Assembly: GCA_001630475.1 (NCBI GenBank)
Contig: KV419415.1
Location: 104,748 to 168,747 of the forward strand
Length of the DNA stretch: 64,000 nt
Reading direction: 5' to 3'
Origin: Sistotremastrum niveocremeum HHB9708
Taxonomy: Eukaryota > Basidiomycota > Agaricomycetes > Sistotremastrales > Sistotremastraceae
The stretch's first letter is position 1. The number at the start of each line of letters is the position of its first letter. The position numbers were made by a program, and so were the translations under genes. The notes below the pieces were generated by a model that saw nothing but the letters and a program-made list of their open reading frames with translations, did not search any database and was not told the DNA's origin. This document shows positions 1-12,010 of the stretch, one piece after another.

Positions 1-129
1 CCATATGATTCTGTGACGCTTTGAGATCAATGTACCGAGTTGAGAGACGCCGGACGTACCCAGTGAAGTTACAAAAGTTGTCGGAGAAAGTGCTCCTTCC
101 AGGCTGTCCAGAGATCGGTGCGCTCCACT

Positions 130-810
130 TCAATGCATGATCAACGTCAGTCGATGTACAAGAAGTTTGCTTATGAACCACGTACCGCGTATGTCTGGAA
201 GAAGAAAATGAAGAACCCCACATATGGAGTATAAGCCAACTATTCGCCTTGTAAGAAATGCGAAGAGGTAGTGAGCTAGACGACGTACTGTGAGTTCGAC
301 TCGCCTCCTCCATTGACGGTCGACATACCACGACGGCTGTATAAGACAGAAATAAAGCTGAGGGAACGTGAGCGCTTCAATTCCACTATTCATAAAAGAC
401 GGCGTACGTTCAATAAGAGACTGAGGGTGGCAAGTGAAGTCCTGTTTCTTTGCGTTAGCATTGCACACGCGGCCGAAGAGAAAACCATTCACATAATGGT
501 GGCGCCATCATCCGATGCTTGCGTCAGAAGGCACAATCCCTGACTTGTGAGAGCTTCTAGAGGGGTGGGTCCATACACGCTAAACGTTCCACATGTCAAA
601 GGTCAATCAAAGGTAGTTTACGGCGAGAGGCAATATCGCTTACGTCATCGATCCAGCTATTGAGAATATGATCCAGGTCACGCAGAAGTGAAATACCACG
701 GGGGAGCGTTTGTGCTTGACAAACTGGAAAGCTATGAGGAGAAGAGGAAGGCCGATATGGCCGCCGAGAATTTCCAAGGTGAGATAGAGAGGTCGCAGAA
801 TTTTCGACAT
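130..810 (-). CDS. 7TM receptor-like membrane protein, 5' exons
   Basis: I infer a member of the large Agaricomycete family of seven-helix, GPCR-like membrane proteins. Exon 1 (810-644) starts with MSKILRP and contains GGHIGLPLLL and FCVTWIIFS, typical of the first helix and loop of this family. Exon 2 (579-493) gives YGPTPLEAL and LCLLTQAS, matching the family's Pro-rich loop followed by a Leu-Cys-Gln-Ala segment. Exon 3 (441-408) gives MTSLATLSLLLN. These exons join in frame and lead into an exon from 357 downward. If nothing more is spliced, the frame stops at 130 after about 170 residues, far short of the usual 350-450. Either the remaining exons run past the left edge or the gene is decayed. 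The family is fairly clear; the 3' structure is not. Confidence 0.5.
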
Positions 811-2035
811 AATGGATGAGTGATTGGGGATTGGGAGAGGGGGAAGAGTGAGTTGATACAGTTCACCACCTGGGTGATTGGCAAGAACGAGAGTTGAGAT
901 ACAGGTGAACACTTGAGACTAGAGCCGTGGAGAAAGGAGAGCGTAGTTGCGCGCGGCGCCAAGAGTCGGTCGACGATCCAGAAGGTGGCATTTAAGACAT
1001 CAGGACTCAATTGAGCCCCAGAAGGGCGTGTGATAGAAGGAAGAAGATATAAACTGATGGCGATCCCGACCCATTGAATCGAATGATAACCGGTCGCCTT
1101 GATAAGTCCCCTGATCTCCCGGAAAGATAATGACGTGGCCTTTCTTGGCTTTCAACTTTGCACAATGCAGCTTATTCGAGTTTCTTCGGATTGCGCGATT
1201 GCCATCCATAACCAGTCAATAACCGACAGCCTCGATATTGCAGTCCAGTGTGCTTTGGATGAGATGTTGGTCGACAGCCTGAGTTGTGAGGACGAAGCCA
1301 AGGCCCAAGAACGCACAAAAACGACCACATGCGGATTGATGTAAAAGCATAGTTATTTTGGAACCCAATTTTTGATCAGCTGGCTATTAGATCCTTGATT
1401 TGTTGGGTATCACGACCCAAGGCTGTTCGTAGCTCAGGATAACTGACGATCCGGGATCTCCCGAGTTAGCCGAAAGAATTCAAGGCTCGACCGAAATGCC
1501 CGGTTCGTTCTCTACAGCTATGCAAGTCACAGTTCCCGAGAGTCAATACAGCTACGAGAAGAATTGGACGAACGGCATTTCAAAAGACCAAAGGAAGAAA
1601 TTGGTTGTCTCCGATAACCCCTAAGAAATTGTTCGCAACATTTATGTTCCCGAAATGCACGGCACAGCATCGAGCTCGAAGAACATCAAGTTGCAGGGGC
1701 TTGAACATCAAAAAGATCCGACTCATCCGGGAAATAGTGTTTGATGATGGCAGAAAGATGTCTAGAAAAATAGAAAATAATGGACTAGACCGGAAAGGGA
1801 TTGTGTCCGATATGGATCCATTCAGGTATCTATGCATGTCGGTCTTATTCGAGCGTCCAATGGAGGGGCTTGGATCAAAACATTGGAGGGCAGTACAATC
1901 TAGAGAGCCGACCGCTAGGCGAACACAACATTTGCGATTTTATTCTGGACCAAGAAAGGGGGAGGAATATACACATTACAAAGCCGAAAGCGAATGATTA
2001 TTTGTACACGTATTGCAGGATTTCGATTCTAAACT
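811..2035. other. No gene recognised
   Basis: Only short open frames without recognisable domains or convincing exon chains are visible here. The stretch separates the 5' end of the 7TM-like gene from the 3' end of the hemerythrin gene, so it should hold the promoter of the first and the 3' UTR of the second. Confidence 0.5.
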
Positions 2036-2884
2036 TCAAGAGCTGTTCTTCATTTCGTCGGTGGGGAACTTGGAGAACGCGTCTTTCAATTTATCGAGCG
2101 GAGCAGTCAGGAATCCGACAATGGTTTCCAAAGGGGGCTGATTCGGTGCGCTAGGGTGGGCTCTGGGAGAGAATGAGTAACAGCATCGTATCAAATATTT
2201 GAGACGCACCTAGTGGGAACGAACTTCTTGGTTCGCTTGAACGAATCAGCGGCTTCCTGGCTTTCCTCCGCACTGAGCTTCTCTTCCAGAAGTGGTAGAT
2301 CCGTGTTCTCTTCGTCGTCGTTATGAGGCTTCAGATGCTTCATCGTCTTTTCGAGCAATGCGTCGTAGTCAGAGCTGCCGGGAGTCAAAGACTCGAGGTC
2401 GGAGAGGTATTGTTTGACGTCCTGGTGTTCTTTGCGATCATGATCGGCGAGCTCCTTGCCCTTGGCCCCGAGATATTTCTCCATTAACGGATAGACTACA
2501 ATCTCTTCTCCGACCGCATGGCTGTTTAATAGCATTTAAAAGAGTGATGAAATAGCAACGTTGAGCTACGCACCGTGCGACCTCCCAAATTAACTGGCGC
2601 GCCCATCGTTCCTGGGTGTCGACGTCGCCGGATGCTTGTTGATATTTCTCATGATATTCGTACATCTGAATGAACCCCAGTCAGAAAATCGATGCGCATG
2701 TATCGAATAAGCCATGACGACTGACCTCTTCATGATCATCCTTGATAGCTGCCGTCAATGCTCTGGTCGACATGGCGTTTCGAAAATTGAACTGTGATGA
2801 AAGAAGAAGATAAACCCGAGAGCGCTGGGCGGTCAAGAGTGATGGTCTGAAGGAAGCCTGAGCAAGAGCGAATGGTCGTGACAT
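2036..2884 (-). CDS. Hemerythrin HHE cation-binding domain protein
   Basis: Four exons (2884-2726, 2665-2574, 2521-2210, 2162-2036) sum to 690 nt and 229 aa. After a leader of about 40 residues rich in Ser, Arg and Leu comes an HHE four-helix domain. Its metal-ligand pattern is visible: DDHEE, then YEYHEKY, then RHAVGEEIVVYPLMEKYL, then ADHDRKEHQDVK, and HLKPHNDDEE near the end. Such domains bind a di-iron centre, and fungal members are linked to oxygen, nitric oxide or iron handling; no specific role can be read here. The leader could be a mitochondrial presequence (no acidic residues in the first 35). The second intron falls between Arg and His of the ARHAVGEE helix. Confidence 0.85.
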
Positions 2885-3690
2885 AGGAGCTTTATAGACA
2901 TAATGAGCGCGATGGAGGAGGCTGAGGAGCGCATCGAGGAGACGGAAGAGAAAATAGGCTGGAAATTACGTCATGGCTCTGTCATTGCCTTGAAGCTCCG
3001 CTTCTATTTCCGAAAAGACCACATCATTCCTTCGCACTACGATTTCTGATTTATACAACTTCTATCAGACTTACTTGTACGGTCAGACGGCTCAGATGTA
3101 CAGGTTCAATGGTTTTGAGATATATTTGTGACGCTTGAAAGCTTTGGAGCTGACTGAGAAACATTGGATTTGTCAACAATGGACCTCCAATTATCGTTGC
3201 TTCGTCAAAAATCCGAACGCTGGCACGCTTCCTTCGAGCAGCGAACGGCCAGCGGATCTCAAAGAGACGGAAGTATCCAAGGTTCAGATTGGGAGTTTTA
3301 CAGTTGAGGAGATGCCTCAGAGGCGCTGCACTTGTGTGCCCGTGCGGCTGCTTTAATTCTTGAATGCATAGGTCTGATCGGTCAAATCATTTGTCGGATA
3401 TCTTTTCCCGTGAATTTGGTACATGTAAGGGTTTGGAGGCGAGGGCTTGGAAAGTGCCAGTAAATCTAGACCCTCAAATTCCACCAAATCAAGTAGCTAC
3501 ACGTGGCCGATTCGCCCTCACACCGGAACTTCAACTCGCAGTGGATTCTTGAGATTGCACACGAAAATAGTAGAAGACATAATTTTCTCCCGAATTTTCA
3601 TCACCTAACAGCACCGTGAAACGAGGCCGATTTAAAGTGAGAGAGCGAGCGTGAGAAAACGACTGCCGAGCCGATCGGAGTCCGAAAGAA
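2885..3690. other. Intergenic between divergent genes
   Basis: About 800 bp lie between the start of the hemerythrin gene and the start of the zinc-knuckle gene. Both promoters must sit here. No long frame with a recognisable domain is visible. Confidence 0.5.
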
Positions 3691-5918
3691 ATGAGCAAAC
3701 ACGAAACATCAACAAATCCTGAGATCGAACTCTCTCTGGACCACTCCCGCACTCCCTCCCAGCAACGACTCACGACAGCTCAAGTTCAACAATCCTCGTC
3801 GTCTTCAAACCGTAATTCACTTACGTTCATCACTTACTCGTCTCCCCCTATCGACATCCCGGCAATCGTCGGCACGCAAACAGACGCATGGTGTGCGGTC
3901 CGATCAACACTCGTATAATTGGTACTGGAAGGCCGACTGATACTACATCATCAACTTCTGGAGCGACTGGGTATCAGAGTGCTGTGAATGAGATGGGAGA
4001 GGCTCCAGAGGATGGAATTTCGCAAATTACGAGCACCAGTACAGCGGTGGAAAGCGAGGCAGTGGGAATAGTCGGAAAGGATGCAGCTATCGTCGATTTG
4101 ACAGCCTCACGGAGCGAGGAACCAGTGTTCATTAAAGCTGAGTCCCCCCCTGCATCAGTTCGACTACGACTTTCGTCAAGGTCCGTCCCCTTATATTCTT
4201 CGTGTTCGATTACCCGACTCACCCGGTTTTCAGAAGGAAACAGCGAATCGACCACCGAGCTTCCCCATATTCTCCATTATCCACCTCTATCGTTTCTAAG
4301 CCCCCCTCTTCTGCTATCAGCCCTGTAGATGGCGAATCGTCTTCTCAGAACGCCGCTCAGCCAACATCGTCCGCTCCCGATCCCGATTTCATCACCGATG
4401 CACTTCGTGCGACCGGTATCATCGAAGCATCTCTTAGCAATCCTCCTCAACGAACAAGTGAAGACGAGAGAATAGCAGAGCTACAACGGGATCCGTATGT
4501 CTTACGATTCGACGAAAGTACCGTGACGTGCCGATTATGTAATGGGAGGATCAAGCTTTACGGTCGAAAGCATCATATAAAAGCATGGGTAACTCATAAG
4601 CAGACCTTTATCCATGAAATCGAGTGCGTTGTGATCTTTATATACATCATATAATGTTTACTGATCGATGCTGATGTCGGGTTTCCAGCGACCTGGATAA
4701 GGCACCCCCTCCTCCCCCTCCCCTTCTTCCCCCGCCGCCCCCGCTTGAACTTGTTCACCCTACTCCCGCTCCGCCACCCAATCCTATCCGAGTTCGAACG
4801 AAACCTGCCCCGCGTCAGAGTGAGAAGTCGCGGATAGAGGAACTCAAACAAGATGCGCAAGTCGCCGGGTTCGATTCAAACTCCGTCACTTGCGGATTCT
4901 GTCAACGAAAATTGCGCACAGGGGGAAGTCACAATCTAGGCGCATGGCATTCACATAAGGTAACTTGCACAATAGTCAAGTGAGTATATTATTTCTCTTA
5001 AATCGGTGAGCAAATTAATTAACAACGAATACAGTGCGGTCGCACCACCGGCGGTGCGAAATCGGACTACCGAAGCTGAGCGCATTGCAGAGCTTCGGGC
5101 AGATCCGAAAGTACTCGATTTCAGTTCGGATCGTGTGACGTGTGCTCTGTGTGGGCAAACGATCAAATTGAGCGGACCACATTATCTGACTACGTGGAAT
5201 CGTCACAAATTCGCTTGTCATAACAGAGAGTGAGTCCAGATGATTTTATTCTTGCTCCGTTCATTTATTTTTCCCTAGCATGGTCAAATCGGAGAACGTC
5301 GAAGATAGCGCAAGTCTTCTGGTGCAAGCGCAACCCCCACCGGGCACAGCTTCGGCACCACCCGGGCCTGTCCCCTATAACCCAATGCCTCCGCCACCCG
5401 ATATCAAACCCGTCTTCAATCAATTACTCCTCAATCCTCGACCTCAGCCTATGCAGTTCCGACCAATCTTAAACTATACTCTTCCTCCTCCATGGCTTCA
5501 TTGGTCTCTCCTCCGCAGCTACGCCAGTAATCGCTGTCCCGTCGATGGAAAGACTCCCACCGAACGCGACCCCCGGTCAACTTCTCACATCCCAACGTCA
5601 GCAACTCCAAGCGTCGCACCTGCTTCCCCAAGCCCGATCACCCCTTCTCACGAACCTTCGGAGAGTCAGAGTAAGGATCCTGTCGATACACCCACTGCTT
5701 CAGGATCGCGGACTCGTCCGACTCCATCACCTCAAAAAGGCGCTATACCAATTGCTGAGCCAATCAAGCCTCCACCATGGTACAGCCAATCACTTATTCC
5801 CATTTCGCCGAGTACCCCGAAAGCCGCCTCCCCTCACTCGATTCAGCACACTGAATCCGACTCAACATCGAATCCGCGCTTAACCGAAGATCTGGATGTA
5901 ACTATGGCAAATCCATGA
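3691..5918 (+). CDS. Proline/serine-rich protein with three CCHC zinc-knuckle repeats
   Basis: Six exons (3691-3890, 3932-4180, 4234-4623, 4689-4979, 5035-5229, 5279-5918) sum to 1965 nt and 654 aa. A Ser/Thr-rich N-terminus is followed by three copies of a unit of about 50 residues. Each unit has an acidic helix (RIAELxxDPxVLxF or close), then VTCxLC, a basic patch, and a W-x2-H-K segment. Copies 2 and 3 fit C-x2-C-x17-H-x3-C exactly (CGFC...HKVTC, CALC...HKFAC). Copy 1 has C-x2-C-x18-H but lacks the final Cys. Each unit sits on its own exon. Between units 1 and 2 is a proline tract (near 4700-4780). The C-terminal 210 residues are low-complexity Pro/Ser/Thr. I know no functional name; nucleic-acid or protein binding is an inference. 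The first intron is only 41 nt. Confidence 0.75.
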
Positions 5919-7973
5919 TCTTCTACTTTGTTCTTCTTTTGTCTTCTCCTTTCCACGGTTGTTTGAGTCGGTGTCGGTGGCGTAGTTCTAATGCTATTAT
6001 TATTGGATATATGTCTGAGCATGCTGTGACCTTTGCACTTCGGTTCCTGTACAGTCCCAATATGTTTATCTCACTCGATATCTCAGTTTCATTCTGACTT
6101 AAATTTGACTCTTAAGGCGTGTTTGGCCTTTGAAGTCTCTTCAACGCGGAACTCGTGATAGAACATCCGCTATAGATGTCCGTACCGTCATTTGCACGGT
6201 CGGCATTCGTTCATTTTACCAGATCCAATCATTCAGATGTAATTCACCGAGTCAAGACCGATCATCCGGTCGATGCATCGTTTTCGAAGCAGCCGCTATG
6301 CACAAACAAAGAGTCTGAGATGGGAAGCCTTTCCGCAAGGAAACGGTTCCATCTCATAACGATGACATCGATTGGCTTTAATTGATATCGCCAAAACGGC
6401 ATCGCACAGAGCTCATGAACAATGACATCTTCGACGGCGTGAAAAACTGTCGACGCTCGACCTCCCGCATACAATGAAGAAGCTATCAAGTCCTCGAATG
6501 AGGGCCTGTTTGCCTCCTCGGGTGAGAGGCGTGTAAATTTACGTCGCGCGATCGAGGTTCGGGGGATCAGACATTTATATGCTACTGTTGCGGGTCGTCG
6601 AGTCGAGAGGGGGTCTAAGAAGGAGACTCCATATATCGACCATCGGCCAGAAATCGATCCGTCGGTCTTTATGTAGGCTTTGATCGAAACTAGGCGTTCC
6701 TTGCGCGCTATCAATCAAGGGGTATCGCAGGGTCACATGGGAACCCAAGATCTTTTTGATCCCGTTTCTCACAGCTGAAGACATGGAACGGCAGTCCTAA
6801 GCGCATTGACCCGCAAAGCGGAGCCGACGTCGTCAATACCTGCCAGCCCAAGTGCCCCAAAACGTAGATAAAGCGAGGCATACGAGAGCATTGATCGATT
6901 TAGGGGGCTATTTGGTTAAGGAGACCTCACTGAAAGGGCATGACTCTGCAGAAGGTGCGAAAACTGGGGCGTCAGCTGATTGTAACATTCCAGAAGGCAA
7001 GGCGGGTTACGTTGCCGCTGATGGGGTTCCATTAGTCATTCGGTGGATCCTGACCTTGACTCCCTTGGTCGGATCCAGTATGCACTATGCGGGGAGCATC
7101 CAGACGATCGGTTCGCTCAATGTGTTTGTCACATGTATCGCGAGGAAGAGCTTTCTTATCGACTTCGAAAAAATATGTCCATGTTAGGAGATGAAACAGA
7201 AAGAACTTCGTGCAAAAACCCCAATTTTCCATCCAGTTTACGACAAGATATCAATGCTTTTAGGAAGGTGTGACTTCAATGTGGACAGATCGCGTCACGT
7301 GGGTCCATCACATTTTGTAAACAAAGGGTGTGTGAAGGACATTTCGAACTCCGCTCTCTCACATTTGGCTCTAACACAGACGCCATCCACATTCTCTCCC
7401 TCTTTTTTTCAAGAATCGGTCCGATATTCGAAAAAAAATACTTTGAATGACTGCGATTTTGATAGCATCCCTTTCGGTAGTGTCGGAACGCCGATAATGC
7501 GTGGACAGCTCTCAAATTGACGAGAACCAAGTTCGGAACCTGGGATAGCGCGCATATGTCGTGCGTTATCGAAAGGCGTTTGTTCTAGGGACCTATCTAT
7601 TCAACGCACAGGGCTCGCTAACCTTCTTCAATTACTAACTGAACCGGATGATGTACCCATCCGTTTGTCTCCGCTCCTGAAAATTTAATGTTCATCAGCT
7701 TTTTGAGCTCCGACACGGCACCACGTAGAGAACCTAGTTCTGGGATAAGACGCCCTGAGATTAGATGATGCATATATATTGCAATCCCCTTCTCCTATCT
7801 GGTTGACAAGACCGACGATGCTTCGATAACTTCTCGATTGTTCCGGAGGCGGGGAGTTTACCTTCCTCGGCAGCTCGATCTCTTAAAGTCCCGTTGGACC
7901 TGCACAGTCGTCACACCCTTCTCGTCCCGCCCACATCTTCGCTGGACAGTGCGACATCGTCTCTCATCCCAGG
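5919..7973. other. No gene recognised
   Basis: Two kilobases with only short open frames. The longest, on the minus strand at 6262-6714, resembles no family I recognise and has no convincing neighbouring exons. The right end should include the promoter and 5' UTR of the C2H2 gene. Confidence 0.45.
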
Positions 7974-9396
7974 ATGTCTCAGTACTCAGGTCTATACTCT
8001 TCATCCACCGACCCCAGAAATCACCTTCCAGGCCGCTATGCTACATACGACCACCAAGAATCGTATGCGAGCTATCCATCAGCGCTATCATCACCATATG
8101 AATCATCAACTGCTTATTCGTCGGGGTCATCGTTGGCAACCGCAGCCTACCACAGAATGGGGTCGAATGACTATCCAACCCCTGCTGCGAATCACAACGA
8201 CGGGCAAGATTTTGCTTCTCGGACTTCTTCGAGAAGCTCCTATTATACGATTCCTCCGGAGAGAGAGTTGAATTTTTGGGGTCCTGTGAGTACGTGACAC
8301 CTGGGGTATCACAAACATCTAACGGTGAATGCAAAGACTCAGATTGGAACACCCCTTCAAGCTCATCCGCAAGAGCCATCCGCTCGAATCGAGTCACCAT
8401 ATATTCCTTCCTACTCCTCTCCCCACTCCCCTGCCTCGATGTCTATGACACACCACACTCCGGAACTCACGAGGCCAGGCATCTCTGAAAACGAGGTCTC
8501 GATGATCTCACCCTCATTTGGCTCCGCATTGTCGACACCTGAATACTGGCCCTCGCCACTTCTCTCGTCTATCGCTGGAGAAGAACAGACTCCTCCGGTC
8601 TTCGCAGAATCACCAGCCCCTTCGACAATGTCCTCCTTTATTGAGTCCTCCCACCCTTCCTTATCGGCTGAACTAGAACTTCCGTTCTCTCCTTATCGAG
8701 ATATGAACATCTCCATTGGCCCGGAATATCCTCAGCAGCTTCGATCAGTCTACCCACCAGCAATGGCTGGCCAGAGGTGGATGCATCCCTCTTCTCTTAT
8801 TCTCAACTCGTCCTCCGACACTTCTGACACCGAAGGAGAAAATTCGCTCCCCCATATCCACGGCGCGAGTCCCTCCGATCATCGCGCTGCTCCCAAGAGA
8901 CCCTTCGCACCACGCCGTCCTTCGAAGAAAGTCGACTTGGATATTCAGCCAGATCTGCCTCAACTTTCTCGAAAGACTGTTATCGAGAAATACATGAAGA
9001 TGACCCCAATAGGTGCGGATATGTTCGAGTGTAACTGGATTAATCCAGTGACTGGCATTCGTGGTTGCCAGTCCGGAGTCGGGAGGCCACTTGACGCCCC
9101 GCGCCATTTTCTGCTCCATTATTTCGATGAGCTCGAGTATGTCGCGAAGCGCCTCATATCAATTGAGGATGCTCCGGTCATCACAGCCTTTCGCTCCAAC
9201 GCCGACCTTCTCAGCAAAACCAGAGTCCCCTTCTGTGCAGACTGCGGGAAACGTCTGAGTCGCCCGGACGCTTTGAAGCGTCATCTAAGGACCCCTAGTC
9301 ATCAAGCGGCTGTGAGGAGACCACAGCTTCGCAATGGTAAGTGCATATTTCATATGCAACCTCTCGTCTAATGTGTCCCTAGTTCGACCGTCTTAG
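7974..9396 (+). CDS. C2H2 zinc-finger protein, putative transcription factor
   Basis: Three exons (7974-8285, 8337-9336, 9383-9396) sum to 1326 nt and 441 aa. The first 300 residues are Ser/Pro/Tyr-rich and disordered-looking, as in many fungal regulators. The C-terminus carries a classical finger, FCADCGKRLSRPDALKRHL followed by a spaced His (C-x2-C-x12-H-x5-H). Before it, a segment with FECNWINP and a later RPLDAPRHFLLHYFDE looks like a degenerate first finger. The last exon codes for only four residues before TAG. A nuclear DNA-binding role is inferred from the finger; target genes cannot be told. Confidence 0.8.
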
Positions 9397-9607
9397 GAGC
9401 TTGAGGATAAGTGTATCATACATGTAAACATGAAATGAAAAAAAGAATTCTTTTTGTTTACTGCTGTACTTCTCTTCCTATCTCTCTTCTCTCTTTTACG
9501 GATCGATGAACTATTGTACACGTTACGAAGATGCTGGTTCCACTCAATGTTATGAGCACATCCGCTACTTCAGAAGAATGATGAATGGCTTCGACGAAGC
9601 ACATCGT

Positions 9608-10918
9608 TCACTGGAAGTATTTTAGTGCGTAGTCAATCAACATGCCTCCCCAGATGAAGTAGCCCATGGTGCCGTTCGACTGTAACATGAGCAGCGATTG
9701 GTCATCATTCATCACCGCGATGATTCGGCACACTTACGACAAACTTGTTCATACAGTCCTCCTTATTGTCAAAGTCCACTGTGGTTAACTGCCAAGTAAG
9801 ATGGATGATTGCACTTCCAACACCTATAATAAAGTAGGCAGGGCCCTGGCGATTTGACAAGCCGGCAAATATCATTCCAGACACAAGACAGAAAGCAAAG
9901 AAAGAAAGGATAGGTCGTATGTGAGCACCGAAGAGGACCGCTGTTGACCCGACTCCTGCTTTCAAATCATCTGAGCGATCCTTTTCGGAAACAACATCAG
10001 TCCTCTCCGACAAAGCCGGTCTTTGAAAAGAATTACCTGCATTGCATATATAGTATCATAAATGATGATCCAGCTGCGGTGAAATTCGTCAGCACAGGCA
10101 CCTTTGTGGACAGAGGTCTTATCTATTTACCAGGTAATCGCAAATGAGAAAGGCCCAATCACATCCAAATTGATCGACTTCGTGATCTGCTGCCATGCCA
10201 CAACGAGTCCGGCAGCTGCCGAAAGTCCTGAAATCGAGTTGAAAGGTTGGAGATGCAGCGGATATGAGAGATTTACCGAGCCATAATTGTGGCCAATTAG
10301 TGATGCGCTTAGCAAGTGGATACAAGCCATGGAATGGAAAGAAACCCGCCAGGGCCGCAGGTATGCTTTCCAATCAGAAAATGATTTAGATCCAAACTCA
10401 AAGCGGAACTTGCGCACTCACACGACGGGATCTGCGAGCACATAAAGGAGAACAAGACATGCGGCAGTCTGTATCAGAAGGAATATGGAAGCGGCTTGCA
10501 CCGAGATTGCTCCCGAGGGTAAGGGGCGCTTGCGTGTGCGTTCTGGGTATCTCGGTCAGAGAAGGTTTCGCACCGCTATTTGGAGCCTTACCAACTTGGG
10601 CGTCGATTTCTTTGTCACATATATCGTTCAATGTGCAAATTGTCGTATGTACCAGGCAGCTGGCAATGAAGAGACCAGCGATGTTCCTGGCCAAAGCCAC
10701 GGGCGGCAGGGAAGAGCGATATGCTGCCATAGTTGCTCCCCAAGCTAAGCGGATCAATCTCACACATCATTCCGCATCGACGTGGCTTGTGAAAACTTAC
10801 CGCATGGCCAGAAAATAAACAAGGTACCCAAAGGGAACCGGCCAACCCGGGCGAGCTGAAGATACGGACGAAGAGAGAACGCAGAAGAATCAGGAGCCAT
10901 GGGTGTTGGAGATTGCAT
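9608..10918 (-). CDS. UbiA-family aromatic prenyltransferase
   Basis: Eight exons (10918-10801, 10744-10592, 10542-10422, 10365-10277, 10227-10131, 10074-10038, 9980-9738, 9679-9608) sum to 930 nt and 309 aa, normal for a fungal UbiA enzyme. Both Asp-rich motifs that bind Mg-prenyl diphosphate are present: NDICDKEIDAQVERTRKRPL in the first third and DTIYAMQDRSDDLKAGVGST in the second half. Several hydrophobic helices surround them. The N-terminus reads RVGRFPLGTLFIFWPC, the usual start of helix 1. The enzyme should be an integral membrane protein joining a polyprenyl chain to an aromatic acceptor. The short leader without a clear presequence fits meroterpenoid enzymes better than mitochondrial COQ2, but COQ2 cannot be excluded. 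Its same-strand neighbour upstream is a P450. I chose the ATG at 10918; an in-frame extension reaches 10972. Confidence 0.9.
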
Positions 10919-12010
10919 GTGAGAACGTGAACAATGTTTCACGTCCATACGGATGCAAGGTATATATATCACTCCAAAATCCGAAGAAGGCGGCCAGATC
11001 GTGTTCTACCTTGTCCAGATCTCCGCTATCAGACTGCAATGTCTCGGTTGCCACCCCTTTCAAAGAAAACAGAGCTGTCGATAATGGTCCTTGTTTAGAG
11101 CAGAAACTTTTGCGGATGGGGTAACAATAGGTACACCCTGAAATGAACAGATCCGCTAAGCAAACAGTTCCATCACCAACTTATTCTGGGTAGCTCAGTG
11201 AACTCTGTCCAAGCCGTATCCACTTCGATCGTTCTTGTGGTTGCTGTGCCGGAGAGATAGATGAGGACTTCTTCAGGCAGCGAGGGTCATGATCCGCCGA
11301 AGTACTGAAAGCTTTTTCCTTCGTTCCGTTCGAAGGCATTGCGCTAGGCCCGCTAGGGGTAAATAAAAAAAGGGGCGACGACAGTTTGATATAGATGCTA
11401 CGAGTATTCTGTGAGACACCCGAAGAGAGATCTTAAGTTTAGGTTATCTGTTACTTTTGCCGCGGATTGACAGTGAGGCCGTGGGATAATCAACACGCAA
11501 TGCTTGCATTGCGTCGGCTCGGCGTCAAAGTAAAGCCAAATTAATGCTGTCCAGAAGAGGGAAGGGCCGGATTTTGCCGAGTTTCTCCTAAGTTGGTTCG
11601 AAATCCAGTACTATGCCTAGGAAAGCCAAGGAAAGCATCGTACATTTTGGTTACTAGAAACGACCGAGAACGCGTACATGAATATGGCAAGTAGTCCTTT
11701 TTCTGAACCATCATACAGAGCTGTTGCGCTCTGGGCATTTTTGAAACTCCGATATAAGGGACGTCGCTGCAGAGGTTCAAGCTTTCAAGCGGAAGCATTC
11801 GTATTCCCCTCTCTTGCCATTCACAAGTTCACACGTTCACGGCCCACGTTGTAACTTTCAGCCGCTCAGGCAAGAAACTCCATGAGGAGATAAAGTTGTG
11901 ATTTTTAAAACAATTCAGGAGACGGTGCTCAATACAAAATCGACACGCAGAATATAATAACACCTTACAGTAACGATACAAAGACAATGTGGTATCTTCT
12001 TCTTGTTGCT
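10919..12010. other. Intergenic, no gene recognised
   Basis: This stretch between the 3' end of the P450 gene and the start of the UbiA gene shows only short frames without domains. It should contain the UbiA promoter. Confidence 0.5.

Noticed and set aside
1605-1997. 130-residue plus-strand frame
   Set aside because: No domain, overlaps another frame of equal size, and no coherent gene model.
6262-6714. 150-residue minus-strand frame
   Set aside because: No recognisable motif, no splice partners; probably chance.
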